63,742 bases of DNA from Fimiplasma intestinipullorum (lineage in GTDB: Bacteria; Bacillota_I; Bacilli_A; Erysipelotrichales; Coprobacillaceae), in contig DVMJ01000052.1 of the NCBI GenBank assembly GCA_018715065.1, forward strand, positions 1 through 63,742, given 5' to 3'. Below, piece by piece: positions 24,840 through 33,302 of the stretch (position 1 is its first letter; each line of letters begins with the position of its first letter). The notes beneath the pieces are model-generated. The model saw nothing but the letters and a program-made list of their open reading frames with translations, had not been told where the DNA came from and ran no database searches. The position numbers and the translations under genes were made by a program.

Positions 24840-25194
24840 TGGTGGAGGCGGCGGGAATCGAACCCGCGTCCAAAGATCATCCCCCTAAAGCATCTACAGT
24901 TTAGCTTTCTGAATGAATTTAACTTTGCTACGATCAGTAAGCACTCTTTCACAAAGCGAGTCTGTCAGGTTTTCGTCACCTGATTCCAGACACATCAGGT
25001 GCTTATCCCATCGTTATGACGTTAGGATAACCTAGATGGGAGCTAGGCTAGCTAACGTTTGCCAAAGTCTATGTCGACTTAATTAGGCAAAAGCGTAATT
25101 TGTTCTGTTTCCAGTTATTTTTTGGGTGTACTTAACGTGTACCTCCGACTGCCGCTAAAGTCAGACCAATCCCTGTCGAATCCAGGACGCCCCC
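24840..25194 (-). ncRNA. ssrA: tmRNA (transfer-messenger RNA)
   Basis: One-piece tmRNA of about 355 nt that rescues stalled ribosomes with SmpB. The acceptor stem is GGGGGCG (5') with CGCCTCC plus ACCA (3'), and the T-arm GGTTCGATTCC is intact near the 3' end. The tag reading frame ends in GNRTNYAFA followed by TAA. The likely tag is about 13 residues (QKITGNRTNYAFA), but the exact resume codon is inferred. YAFA ends are known from Mycoplasma tags, whereas most Firmicutes end in ALAA. A -10 box TATAAT lies at 25221-25226 on the minus strand, and a 9-bp hairpin (25201-25219) occupies the primary leader. It is the last gene of the secG-rnr-smpB-ssrA cluster. Confidence 0.95.
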
Positions 25195-25198
25195 GGAA

Positions 25199-25219
25199 TA
25201 AAGGTGTCAGACACCTTTA
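25199..25219. other. Perfect palindrome between smpB and ssrA
   Basis: TAAAGGTGTC and GACACCTTTA flank a single A, forming a perfect inverted repeat of about 21 bp. It lies just upstream of the tmRNA 5' end. It may stop smpB transcription or be part of the tmRNA precursor leader. Confidence 0.5.
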
Positions 25220-25240
25220 TATTATAGCACATTTTCTCAA

Positions 25241-25690
25241 TTAATACATCTCTTTCATGGCTTTTTCAATATCTCTTTTAGCGTCTTTGGCCTTCATATC
25301 CTGACGTTTATCATATAGTTTTTTACCACGCGCCAGGGCGACTTCCAGCTTTACCTTACTGCCATCGCCAAAATAGAGTTTCGTAGGAACTAACGTATAA
25401 CCGGTTTCCTGCGTTTCACGTGCCAGTTTACGAATCTGTTTTTTATGTAACAACAGTTTTCTTGTCCGCGTTGGATCATGATTAAAGATATTCCCCTGTG
25501 CGTATGGGGCAATATGCATGCCTACGATAAAAGCTTCCCCATCTTTAATATGGATATAGCTATCTTTTAAATTGGCCGAACCTTTACGGACGGATTTGAT
25601 TTCCGTCCCTTTCAACACGATTCCCGCTTCATAGGTTTCGTCAATGAAATAATCATGATAGGCTTTCCTATTTTGCGCTACGACCTTCAT
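25241..25690 (-). CDS. smpB: SsrA-binding protein SmpB
   Basis: A 149-residue tmRNA partner that delivers tmRNA to stalled ribosomes. The OB-fold part contains the family motifs YEAGIVLKGTEIKSVRKGSANLKDSY and HDPTRTRKLLLHK. The basic C-terminal tail (KKLYDKRQDMKAKDAKRDIEK) becomes helical in the empty mRNA channel. Length is standard. The gene starts 1 nt after the rnr stop, so the two are co-transcribed, and it is followed by its RNA partner. Confidence 0.97.
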   Translation of the reverse strand: MKVVAQNRKAYHDYFIDETYEAGIVLKGTEIKSVRKGSANLKDSYIHIKDGEAFIVGMHIAPYAQGNIFNHDPTRTRKLLLHKKQIRKLARETQETGYTLVPTKLYFGDGSKVKLEVALARGKKLYDKRQDMKAKDAKRDIEKAMKEMY

Positions 25691-25691
25691 C

Positions 25692-27935
25692 TTAACGCCT
25701 CCTCTTATTTTTCTTTTTCATAAAAGGCTCAAAAGAAGATGTTTTTGCTTTGGCCTTCTTCAGACGCTGGTCGACGCGTCTGATCGCCCGTTCATTTCTT
25801 TGACTGGTTTTCGCTTTACTTTTTTTCTTGCCTTTTTCCTTTTTGGTTTTGACTATCGTAAAGTCTACCGTTCCTTCATCTTTATTGGCACCGGTAACGC
25901 GGACCCTGATGGGATCGCATAGATGAAAGACTTTTCCCGTACGTTCACCAATCAGCGTCGTATTGACTTCATCAAAGTAATAATAGTCATCTTTCAGCTC
26001 TGAGAGATGAACCAGACCATCCACCGTATTGGCCAATTCAACAAAGAAACCAAAGCGCGTGATCGAAGAAATATAGCCGTCGAATTCTTCTCCGATATGG
26101 GCACTCATATACTCGGCCTTCTTGACGTCCTCTACTTCTCTTTCCAGATCAACCGCAACGACTTCGCGCAATGAACACTGTTCTGCAAGATCAGGCAGTA
26201 TTTCAGCGTACTTCGCCTGTGTCTTTGAACTCATATCCCCATCGATCAAATACGTATGGATCAAACGATGCCCTAAGAGATCCGGATAACGACGAATCGG
26301 ACTGGTAAAGTGCGTATAATATTCGTCAGCCAAACCGAAGTGTCCTAAACATTCCGGACTATATTTCGCTTTCTGCATGCAGCGCAGCATGGTGGTCGCA
26401 ATCAAGGTATGCTCAGGCTGACCTTTGCTTTCATCCACCAGACTGGCCAACTCACGCGGATGAATATGACTCAATGAACCATGTAAATGGTAACCTAAAG
26501 GGCCTAATAATAAAGCTAAACGCTGCAGCTTTTTGAGCTGAGGCTTCTCATGAATTCGATAGATATAGGGCAGATCCATCCATTTAAAATGCTCAGCCAC
26601 CGTTTCATTGGCCAGCAGCATAAAGTCTTCAATCAGGCGTTCCCCCTCGCCGCGTTCCCGCACGGCAATATCGACTGCCTGGCTCTTATCGTTGACAATG
26701 ATCTTGGCCTCTTTGGTATCAAAATCGATCGCACCGCGAGCTTTACGTTTTCTGGATAAAATGTGCGCCAACTCTTGCATTCTTTCAAGAAGCTCGACAA
26801 GTTCACTATACTGAATGCGCCTTTTTTCATTCCCGGCCAGTATCTCATTGACATGGCGGTAAGTCATGCGCTTTTGGGAACGAATCACTGAAGCGACGAT
26901 CTCATGATTGATGACCTCGCCCTGAGCATTCACATCCATCAGACAGGACAGTGTCAGTCGGTCGACCCCCTCATTTAAAGAACAGATCCCATTAGAAAGT
27001 TTATGAGGCAGCATCGGGATCACCCGATCGACTAAGTAAATGGAGGTGCCTCTGGCGACCGCTTCTTTATCTAAAGGGGTGTTCTCCCTGACATAATGCG
27101 AGACATCCGCAATATGAACACCCAAATGATAGATGCCGTCTGCAGAACGGGTCAAAGAAATCGCATCATCAAGGTCCTTGGCATCATCCCCGTCAATAGT
27201 GATGATCTGCCAGTCACGAAAATCGCGACGCCCTTTGCGTTCTTCAGGCAGGACCGATTCGGGGATTGCTTCGATCTCTCGATAGATTTCCTCGCTAAAT
27301 TCAATGTCAACATCATATCTTTCTACCACTGACAGAATATCGACGCCAGGATCATTCTTATGTCCTATAATTTTGACAATTTCCCCGGAAATATTTGGTT
27401 CATAACTTTGGATCTCAACGACCACTTTGTGCCCCGGCATAGCACCCAGCGTATGTGCATCGTCGATAAAGATCTTAGATGGATATTTCGGATCATCGCA
27501 GCGCACAAAGCACTTCTTGCGCGACTTGACAAACTCACCGACTGCTTTTTTTAGGCCATGATCCAGAATTGCAATAATCTCTCCTTCGGGATTTTCTTCC
27601 GGACGTCGCCGAATGATCCTTACCATGACAAGATCATCCTGCATGGCATGGTGCATGTGTTCCCGACTGACAAAAACTTCTTCACTGTCATCCTCTAAAC
27701 GGATAAAGGCAAAGCCTTTCTTATTCATCTGAACGTATCCCTTGACCAAACCCAGGCGATCGGGCAGATGATATTTGTTTGAGGAAGAGCGGATCACCTC
27801 ATGATTCTCTTCCATTTCGACGAGCAGCTTCATAAATGCGATGTCTTTTTCCTTATGGAAATAAGCCTGTAATTCATGCAGATCCATCGGATGATAGCTG
27901 TCGCTGCCTAATAAGGCAAGTATTTCCTCTTTCAT
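25692..27935 (-). CDS. rnr: Ribonuclease R
   Basis: A processive 3'-to-5' exoribonuclease that degrades structured RNA and works with SmpB/tmRNA. The 747-residue chain has an N-terminal winged-helix region (1-60), two cold-shock domains (about 65-220), a catalytic RNB domain with the metal-binding DGDDAKDLDDAIS, the S1 domain (GYISSITRFGFFVEL), and a Lys/Arg-rich tail (KKEKGKKKSKAK onward). The length is standard. It lies between secG and smpB, the usual Firmicutes order. Confidence 0.96.
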   Translation of the reverse strand: MKEEILALLGSDSYHPMDLHELQAYFHKEKDIAFMKLLVEMEENHEVIRSSSNKYHLPDRLGLVKGYVQMNKKGFAFIRLEDDSEEVFVSREHMHHAMQDDLVMVRIIRRRPEENPEGEIIAILDHGLKKAVGEFVKSRKKCFVRCDDPKYPSKIFIDDAHTLGAMPGHKVVVEIQSYEPNISGEIVKIIGHKNDPGVDILSVVERYDVDIEFSEEIYREIEAIPESVLPEERKGRRDFRDWQIITIDGDDAKDLDDAISLTRSADGIYHLGVHIADVSHYVRENTPLDKEAVARGTSIYLVDRVIPMLPHKLSNGICSLNEGVDRLTLSCLMDVNAQGEVINHEIVASVIRSQKRMTYRHVNEILAGNEKRRIQYSELVELLERMQELAHILSRKRKARGAIDFDTKEAKIIVNDKSQAVDIAVRERGEGERLIEDFMLLANETVAEHFKWMDLPYIYRIHEKPQLKKLQRLALLLGPLGYHLHGSLSHIHPRELASLVDESKGQPEHTLIATTMLRCMQKAKYSPECLGHFGLADEYYTHFTSPIRRYPDLLGHRLIHTYLIDGDMSSKTQAKYAEILPDLAEQCSLREVVAVDLEREVEDVKKAEYMSAHIGEEFDGYISSITRFGFFVELANTVDGLVHLSELKDDYYYFDEVNTTLIGERTGKVFHLCDPIRVRVTGANKDEGTVDFTIVKTKKEKGKKKSKAKTSQRNERAIRRVDQRLKKAKAKTSSFEPFMKKKNKRRR

Positions 27936-28009
27936 TCACCCACTTCCTTTCATCTTCTTATCTCTATTTTATCCATTCCAGCCTCGCTCATACAAGCCAG
28001 CCGCTGGTA

Positions 28010-28038
28010 AAAAAAACGGGACCTCAAGCGGACCCGTC
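28010..28038 (-). terminator. Terminator between secG and rnr
   Basis: ACGGG (28016-28020) and CCCGT (28033-28037) form the outer stem, followed by a T7-T8 run on the minus strand. It may only partly separate secG from the rnr operon. Confidence 0.65.
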
Positions 28039-28041
28039 AAC

Positions 28042-28269
28042 TTATCCCATACGAATGATCACTGCAATAATGAAAAAGGCGATTGCAAACCCAAGCGTAA
28101 TCCGTGAAAGGACTAATTCAGGGCCACGCTCTTTTGTCTGTTTAAATAAGGAAGAGTTTTGCCCAGTTAAAGCACTGACTAATCCTTCGGATTTTCCACT
28201 CTGCAGTAAGGATAATATAATTAAGGCCACACATACAATAACCATTAAAATGTCCCACATGAAGTACAA
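28042..28269 (-). CDS. secG: Preprotein translocase subunit SecG
   Basis: A 75-residue inner-membrane subunit of the SecYEG channel. It has two membrane helices (MWDILMVIVCVALIILSLLQSG and ITLGFAIAFFIIAVIIRMG) around the SecG loop with LQSGKSEGL and LTGQNSSLFKQTKERG, typical of the family. Position before rnr is conserved in Firmicutes. It has its own start at 28269, with a strong AAAGGAGG. Confidence 0.93.
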   Translation of the reverse strand: MYFMWDILMVIVCVALIILSLLQSGKSEGLVSALTGQNSSLFKQTKERGPELVLSRITLGFAIAFFIIAVIIRMG

Positions 28270-28347
28270 CCTCCTTTTCTGAAATGTGAACTCTCAAAAC
28301 ACATTTATTCTAGCATGTCACCCTCTAAAAAGCAATTCTTTTTTTAC

Positions 28348-30180
28348 TTAGTTCGTATCTGTCTTCGCATTAATATTCGTATAATCCACACCAACGACAT
28401 AGAACTTCTCGCCATCTTCTAAGACCGTGATGACTGCTTCCTGCTTCAGATCTTCCGTTGGCATGCCGCCTTCTTTTGACTTATATGTCACTTGTACCGT
28501 AATATCATAAGTGCTGTCTAAATTCTTCGCTTCGTAAATAAAATCAGAAGTTTCATCACTGATGATTGCATAGCTTTCGACTTCAGGAAGGCCTTCCTGC
28601 CCATAGGTTAAGGCATGCTCATTCATATTCACATAATAGAGATTTAAAGCATAGCTGGCAAATTCTGTCCGAACGTCCGGATAAACCAGATAGAGACCGC
28701 CGATATCTTCACGGTCTGTTTTATTGGACCAGGTCAAAAAGTCTGCCGCAAAATAGGCAGCTACTAATTCCCGCTCCTGCGTCTTATCGCCACTTTCATT
28801 GGCCGCTAAAAGCTGATCATATATTTCATCCATCAAAGCCGTTGGATGATTGCCTTCCACATAGTTCACCGTATCTTCCTCGAGGGCAATCGGAGCTTCT
28901 TGTGACTGACGCTGGGTAGCGAAAAAGACGGCGATTCCTCCAATGACAGCGACTGCAATCAGAGCCAAAGCAACAATCAGATTTTTCTGCTTGCGTTTTT
29001 TCATTTTAAGTTTCTCCTTTTCTATTTCCAGATTGGCATCTTTAAAACTTTCCGGATCTTTTTTCAATGCTGCACGAATTTCCACCTTGCGCTGCTGCGC
29101 CGAGAAAGACGGTAAATTGGGATTTTTAAGAAATAAATTCAGTGTTGCCAAAATCGGTTTATAATGGGTATTGACCATACCCGTATATTCAATAAACAAT
29201 TCAAAGATCAGGATCAGGCCTAAAAAGATCAGTAAGCCTAATTTCTTATCAAAGACATAAACATACGCGCTCAAGGCAAAAAGCGTTGTGGCAACATAAA
29301 GAATAATGACACTGCGTGTCTGACCTAGATCTAATTTAAACATCAAGGTGTGATGCAAATGCTCACGGTCCGCATCACTGAACTTTTGTCCGCGCAAACG
29401 ACGCCGAATGATCGCCAAAAATGTATCCATGATCGGTACTGCCAACATGACGATCGGTGCGCCCAAGGTAAAGAAAGCTGAGCTTTTATAGCCGAAACCT
29501 AAAAGAGAGATGACTGAAATCATAAACCCGATAAATAAAGCACCGCAGTCCCCCATAAAAATAGAGGCCGGATGAAAGTTATAACATAAAAATCCGCAAA
29601 TCGCCCCTGCCAGCAAGACACTGATGGCGGCAATATCCGTTCTGGAAAAGACAAGACTTGTCATTGCAATCGCAATCAATACGATCGTTGACACCCCGGC
29701 ACATAACCCATCCAGTCCATCAATCAAATTGATGGCATTGGTGATCCCGATGATCCAGGCGATCGTGACAAACATGGAGATGTATTCAAAGGAAAAAGAC
29801 GGCAAAAAAGGAATGGATACGCCTTTGATCCAAATATCTCCACACAAAATAATAACCAAAGCAGCTACGAGTTCAACAAGCAGCTTTTTCTTAGGTGAAA
29901 GATCAAAAATATCGTCTAAAAAACCGACGGTAAAGATAAGAAAACTGCCAATGAGGATGGCGTTGATCTGACGATCCGCTTTCAGAAAGATCGCTGCTCC
30001 GATGAGAAAACTCAAATAAATCGCCATGCCACCGATACGTGCAATTTTGCCTTTATGAATGGTTCGTTTGTTCTGTTCCGCAATAATACCTAAATGTCGA
30101 CCTGCTTTATTGACTAGAGGCACAAAGCAGGCACTAAGGCCCAAGGTCACCAAAAATGACCAAAAAATCTGCATTGACAT
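28348..30180 (-). CDS. TagO/WecA-type undecaprenyl-phosphate sugar-1-phosphate transferase fused to an extra C-terminal domain
   Basis: A 610-residue protein. The N-terminal 340 residues are a polytopic MraY/WecA-family enzyme, with GFLDDIFDLSPKKKLLVELVAA, NAINLIDGLDGLCAGVS, FMGDCGALFIGF and the cytoplasmic DREHLHH histidine motif. It transfers a sugar-1-phosphate (probably GlcNAc-1-P) to undecaprenyl phosphate and starts teichoic acid or glycan synthesis. A basic linker (KLKMKKRKQKN) follows, then a further membrane helix (LIVALALIAVAVIGGIAVFF) and a C-terminal part of about 190 residues predicted to be outside (ALEEDTVNYVEGNHPT onward). Typical TagO is about 350 residues, so this is a fusion. 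I chose ATG 30180, with GGGGG upstream. Confidence 0.87.
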   Translation of the reverse strand: MSMQIFWSFLVTLGLSACFVPLVNKAGRHLGIIAEQNKRTIHKGKIARIGGMAIYLSFLIGAAIFLKADRQINAILIGSFLIFTVGFLDDIFDLSPKKKLLVELVAALVIILCGDIWIKGVSIPFLPSFSFEYISMFVTIAWIIGITNAINLIDGLDGLCAGVSTIVLIAIAMTSLVFSRTDIAAISVLLAGAICGFLCYNFHPASIFMGDCGALFIGFMISVISLLGFGYKSSAFFTLGAPIVMLAVPIMDTFLAIIRRRLRGQKFSDADREHLHHTLMFKLDLGQTRSVIILYVATTLFALSAYVYVFDKKLGLLIFLGLILIFELFIEYTGMVNTHYKPILATLNLFLKNPNLPSFSAQQRKVEIRAALKKDPESFKDANLEIEKEKLKMKKRKQKNLIVALALIAVAVIGGIAVFFATQRQSQEAPIALEEDTVNYVEGNHPTALMDEIYDQLLAANESGDKTQERELVAAYFAADFLTWSNKTDREDIGGLYLVYPDVRTEFASYALNLYYVNMNEHALTYGQEGLPEVESYAIISDETSDFIYEAKNLDSTYDITVQVTYKSKEGGMPTEDLKQEAVITVLEDGEKFYVVGVDYTNINAKTDTN

Positions 30181-30231
30181 AGGTGCACCCCCATTTGTCA
30201 TATTATAACATATCTTTTTTTTTAGGCAAAT

Positions 30232-30262
30232 AAAAAGGGCTAAAATCCGTCATTTAGCCCTA
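30232..30262 (-). terminator. Terminator of the spoIID-spoIIQ operon
   Basis: GGGCTAAA (30237-30244) pairs with TTTAGCCC (30253-30260), followed by a TTTTTA tract on the minus strand. Confidence 0.85.
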
Positions 30263-30317
30263 GCCATCTCAATATTCGTACAAAATCCAATCCATTTTCT
30301 GAACTGAAGAAGATAAA

Positions 30318-30971
30318 TTAGGAAATTTCAGAAAGAGCGACCTCAAAATAATCTTCCGGATTGACCGTCTGACCATTTTTTTCAACCACAAAATGAATAT
30401 GATTATTTAAATCTGCTTCATAAATATTCGTTCCGCTCATGCCTAGATAATCGGACTGTGCCACCGTATCCCCTTCACTTACCGCAATCTCGGCTAAGCT
30501 TTGATAAGTCACTTCCAGGCCATTTTCTCCGACAATGGATAGACATCCACCAAACACCGGATCTTCTTTCACATCCTGAACTGTTCCACTGATACTGGCC
30601 ACCACTTCAAAAGCCTCTTCTCCATTTGAGAAATCAATCCCTAAGCTTGGTCGATAGACGCCTTCGAAATAATCCATGGACTGCGCCTTCACTTCATCAC
30701 TGGCATCGACTTCATAATAGTGACGTACGATGGCAATAGGTTCTACATAGGGATAGCCCAATACCTCTGGGGCCGGGGTTGTTGTTACCTGGGTTTCGGT
30801 CGTCGCATCGCTATGCGTGATCGTTTCCTGGACAACCGTAGGGGTTGGCTCCTGCATCTCCTGATTGACATTGGAAATAATGTTCTCTATGATGGATAGA
30901 CCGGATAGAAAGAGGACTAAACTAAATCCAAATAAGATTGGCATCCTGTACTGATAGATGATGCGCTTCAT
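30318..30971 (-). CDS. spoIIQ: SpoIIQ-like M23-fold protein with degenerate active site
   Basis: A 217-residue membrane-anchored protein. The membrane anchor is at residues 11-28, followed by a Thr/Pro-rich region (about 40-70) and a LytM/M23 domain (about 100-210). The first metal ligand is missing: the usual HxGID reads RPSLGIDF, while the later HIHF motif is present. A similar loss of the first His occurs in Bacillus SpoIIQ, where the domain acts as a scaffold in the forespore engulfment complex. The gene directly follows spoIID, the classical Firmicutes arrangement, which is the main reason for the name. Confidence 0.82.
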   Translation of the reverse strand: MKRIIYQYRMPILFGFSLVLFLSGLSIIENIISNVNQEMQEPTPTVVQETITHSDATTETQVTTTPAPEVLGYPYVEPIAIVRHYYEVDASDEVKAQSMDYFEGVYRPSLGIDFSNGEEAFEVVASISGTVQDVKEDPVFGGCLSIVGENGLEVTYQSLAEIAVSEGDTVAQSDYLGMSGTNIYEADLNNHIHFVVEKNGQTVNPEDYFEVALSEIS

Positions 30972-31020
30972 TCATATATCACCTCAAGAATCAGTTTTTC
31001 CAATTCCTGCGTAAATATAC

Positions 31021-31935
31021 CTATGAATGCAATTTTTCAATTTCAACGCCTTGATAATAATAAGTCAGGATCGTGCGGTAATCATACCCTTCTTCGGCCA
31101 TTCCCTGGGCTCCATACTGGCTCATCCCTACGCCATGTCCATAACCTACCGTATGGAAAATATACGTATCGCCTTCCTGTTCGATATCAAAGTCACTGCT
31201 GGCCAGGCCTAATTTTTCACGGATCTCGCGGCCTGTATACGTCTTACCGGAAACATCCACCTGATCGACCCGACCGCTTTCCTTATAACTTAAAATGGTC
31301 AAGGTAAAGTCATCGGTTTCAAAAATCTGATTTAACTCTTCCTTGGTAAAACTTTTTTCCCGGTACACCTGACTGGAGACTTCCAGGTCCCAGCTTGAGT
31401 CCACTGAACGTAAATAAGGCACACTGACCGTATTAAAGTAATCTTCGTTATTTTCGGTCTTGCCATTTGAACTGGAAAAAAATAAAGCCGAGATATATTG
31501 ACCCTGATAGGTCAGCACCTCGCCTTTTGTTGCTTCCACACATGCTTCAATCTTCGCTTCATTGGCCTCAAAATCTTCTTTCCATTTCTCCCTGCGCTTC
31601 GCTTCATCTTCATATACCTGAGAACTGGTCGTATCATCGACTACCAGATCACGCGAAAGGACATAGGTTCGGCTGGCTACTGCCTGCGCCTTTAATGCTT
31701 CCTGACTAAAACTGACCGGCATCTCGGCGCTCACGACACCAACGACATATTCTTCCAACGCTACCTCATGAACACTGCCGTCAGCTTGTCTCACCTGCAC
31801 CACATCATTCACTTCTGGCAAAGGGGGAGCGGACTTGTCAGAATCATCGGGAACCATATGAGCAAGTGAGAAAGCGACAACGACAGCAAGCAAAAGGACA
31901 ACAAAGCTTTTTTTAAACGTTCTTTTCAAATCCAT
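31021..31935 (-). CDS. spoIID: Stage II sporulation protein D (SpoIID), peptidoglycan lytic enzyme
   Basis: A 304-residue secreted/membrane-anchored protein. The N-terminal anchor (FVVLLLAVVVAFSLAHMV) is followed by the SpoIID domain with VVGVVSAEMPVSFSQEALKAQAVASRTYVL, then the Ser/Thr-rich YISALFFSSSNGKTEN and the C-terminal GYGHGVGMSQYGAQGMA signature. SpoIID degrades denuded glycan strands during engulfment. The start ATG is 1 nt from the stop of the DUF1146 gene. It lies upstream of spoIIQ, as in Bacillus. The presence of both indicates a sporulation programme or a relic of one. Confidence 0.93.
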   Translation of the reverse strand: MDLKRTFKKSFVVLLLAVVVAFSLAHMVPDDSDKSAPPLPEVNDVVQVRQADGSVHEVALEEYVVGVVSAEMPVSFSQEALKAQAVASRTYVLSRDLVVDDTTSSQVYEDEAKRREKWKEDFEANEAKIEACVEATKGEVLTYQGQYISALFFSSSNGKTENNEDYFNTVSVPYLRSVDSSWDLEVSSQVYREKSFTKEELNQIFETDDFTLTILSYKESGRVDQVDVSGKTYTGREIREKLGLASSDFDIEQEGDTYIFHTVGYGHGVGMSQYGAQGMAEEGYDYRTILTYYYQGVEIEKLHS

Positions 31936-31936
31936 C

Positions 31937-32140
31937 TCACCCGAATCTGATTGTCATAAAATCAAGAAAGAAATGCGCGACAAGATAAGTTAAACTCAAC
32001 ACCACAATGATATAAAGAACGTAAAACTGACGGACGTGATTTTTTTTGATCATCTTTTCAAAAGGAATACAGCTTAAGCCATAGATCACGCATACAAGGC
32101 TAATCATGTAGAGAATGAACTTCAATAAGGTATAAACCAT
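31937..32140 (-). CDS. DUF1146 (YwzB-like) membrane protein
   Basis: A 67-residue protein with two membrane helices (LLKFILYMISLVCVIYGLSCI and QFYVLYIIVVLSLTYLVAHFFL) around KMIKKNHVRQ, which fits the small DUF1146 family. In Bacillus the ywzB gene also lies downstream of the ATP synthase operon and near spoIID. The start ATG 32140 is preceded by AAAGGAGG 11 nt upstream. The function is unknown. Confidence 0.72.
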   Translation of the reverse strand: MVYTLLKFILYMISLVCVIYGLSCIPFEKMIKKNHVRQFYVLYIIVVLSLTYLVAHFFLDFMTIRFG

Positions 32141-32375
32141 TGGGTATTCGACCTCCTTTGTCATTTCACGGAATGGATGCCTGCCAGGTACTTCTGTTAT
32201 GTTCCACCATTACCAACATCCGTATGTATCCATTCCGCGTGTTCAGGATCATTGTCATCAGGAGGTTCACCTTTCACGCATTTCTCCATCTCTGAAGTTC
32301 ATTCTTATCATACGCCTGAACCTCCTCAAAATATGTCGATTCTCCTGAGAAATCATAATATTTTTCTGGTTTGTC

Positions 32376-33233
32376 TTATGGGATGATCATTTCATTTTCC
32401 AACCGATAACAGAGCTGTCGAAAGGCCTCGATTTCCTTAAAGCAACGATAGATTCCTAAGGTCATCAACACATCCTGTAAGGCACGATGATGATAACCGG
32501 TATCAATCTTAAAATAACTGGCCACTGTCGCCAGATCATAGTGGGCCATGTTTTTGAGATAGCGTCTGGCTAAATACAAGGTATCAATATAATAAGGATC
32601 AAAATCCTCATGGAGACAACTAAGAAAATCACGTTTTAAAAAAGCAAGATCGAACGGAACATTATGTCCAATGATCGTCGTCCCCTTGACAAAGTCACCC
32701 AACTCACGCAAAACCTTTTCTAACGGCGGCGCTTTACTCACCATATCCTGTGTGATTCCCGTCAGGGTCTCGATACTGGAAGAAAGCTTTTGATCGGTAT
32801 GTATTAAGGATGCATAGGTTTCTAAGCGGCCGCCCGGATAAACGCGAATGGCCCCCACCTCAATGATGGCATCTCTGGCATCATCCAAGCCTGTCGTTTC
32901 AATATCGATCACAGCATAATCTTCCACAAAGAGTTCCAGTCGCTTGGAGGCTAAAACTGGCGGAATGCCTTTTTGCGCATCTAAAGCATAAAGCAAAGCC
33001 GCTTCATGCTTACAATAGCGTCCATTACGTGCATAGGGACAATCGCAGGTAGCCCAACTAAGGTGCCCGTTCTGGTAACGGACCTGCACATGATAAGGCT
33101 TGCTGCCTTTGATCGTAGCCGTCGTGATTTCCTGTTCTGTCTGCATTTCATCGACCAGTTCGTCCTCATAATACTGATAGCCTCTTTCCAATATCTTATG
33201 TGAAAAACGTCTCTGCCAGGCACGCATAAACAT
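32376..33233 (-). CDS. SWIM zinc finger fused to DnaQ-like exonuclease
   Basis: A 285-residue fusion. The N-terminal part has the SWIM motif CDCPYARNGRYCKH (CxC-x7-CxH, residues about 63-76). The rest is an RNase-H-fold DEDDh exonuclease: AVIDIETTGL (Exo I, about 107-116), TTIIGHNVPFDLAFL (Exo II) and HHRALQDVLMTLGI (Exo III with the His). It is closest to the DNA polymerase III epsilon-type proofreading exonucleases. SWIM domains usually bind DNA or protein; the pairing suggests a repair or nuclease role. It stands alone between the ATP synthase operon and the ywzB-spoIID gene pair. Confidence 0.88.
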   Translation of the reverse strand: MFMRAWQRRFSHKILERGYQYYEDELVDEMQTEQEITTATIKGSKPYHVQVRYQNGHLSWATCDCPYARNGRYCKHEAALLYALDAQKGIPPVLASKRLELFVEDYAVIDIETTGLDDARDAIIEVGAIRVYPGGRLETYASLIHTDQKLSSSIETLTGITQDMVSKAPPLEKVLRELGDFVKGTTIIGHNVPFDLAFLKRDFLSCLHEDFDPYYIDTLYLARRYLKNMAHYDLATVASYFKIDTGYHHRALQDVLMTLGIYRCFKEIEAFRQLCYRLENEMIIP

Positions 33234-33270
33234 CCTCCTTTCATCTTAATATCATTATAAACGGTGAATA

Positions 33271-33302
33271 AAAAAACTGCAATGAATTCTTATCATTGCA
33301 GT
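33271..33302 (-). terminator. Terminator of the ATP synthase operon
   Basis: ACTGCAATGA (33277-33286) pairs with TCATTGCAGT (33293-33302), a perfect 10-bp stem followed by T7 on the minus strand. It overlaps the atpC stop. Confidence 0.9.

Noticed and set aside
25199..25219. Palindrome as a transcription factor operator
   Set aside because: It lies inside the predicted tmRNA primary transcript after the -10 box and before the mature 5' end, which fits an RNA hairpin better than a DNA operator.
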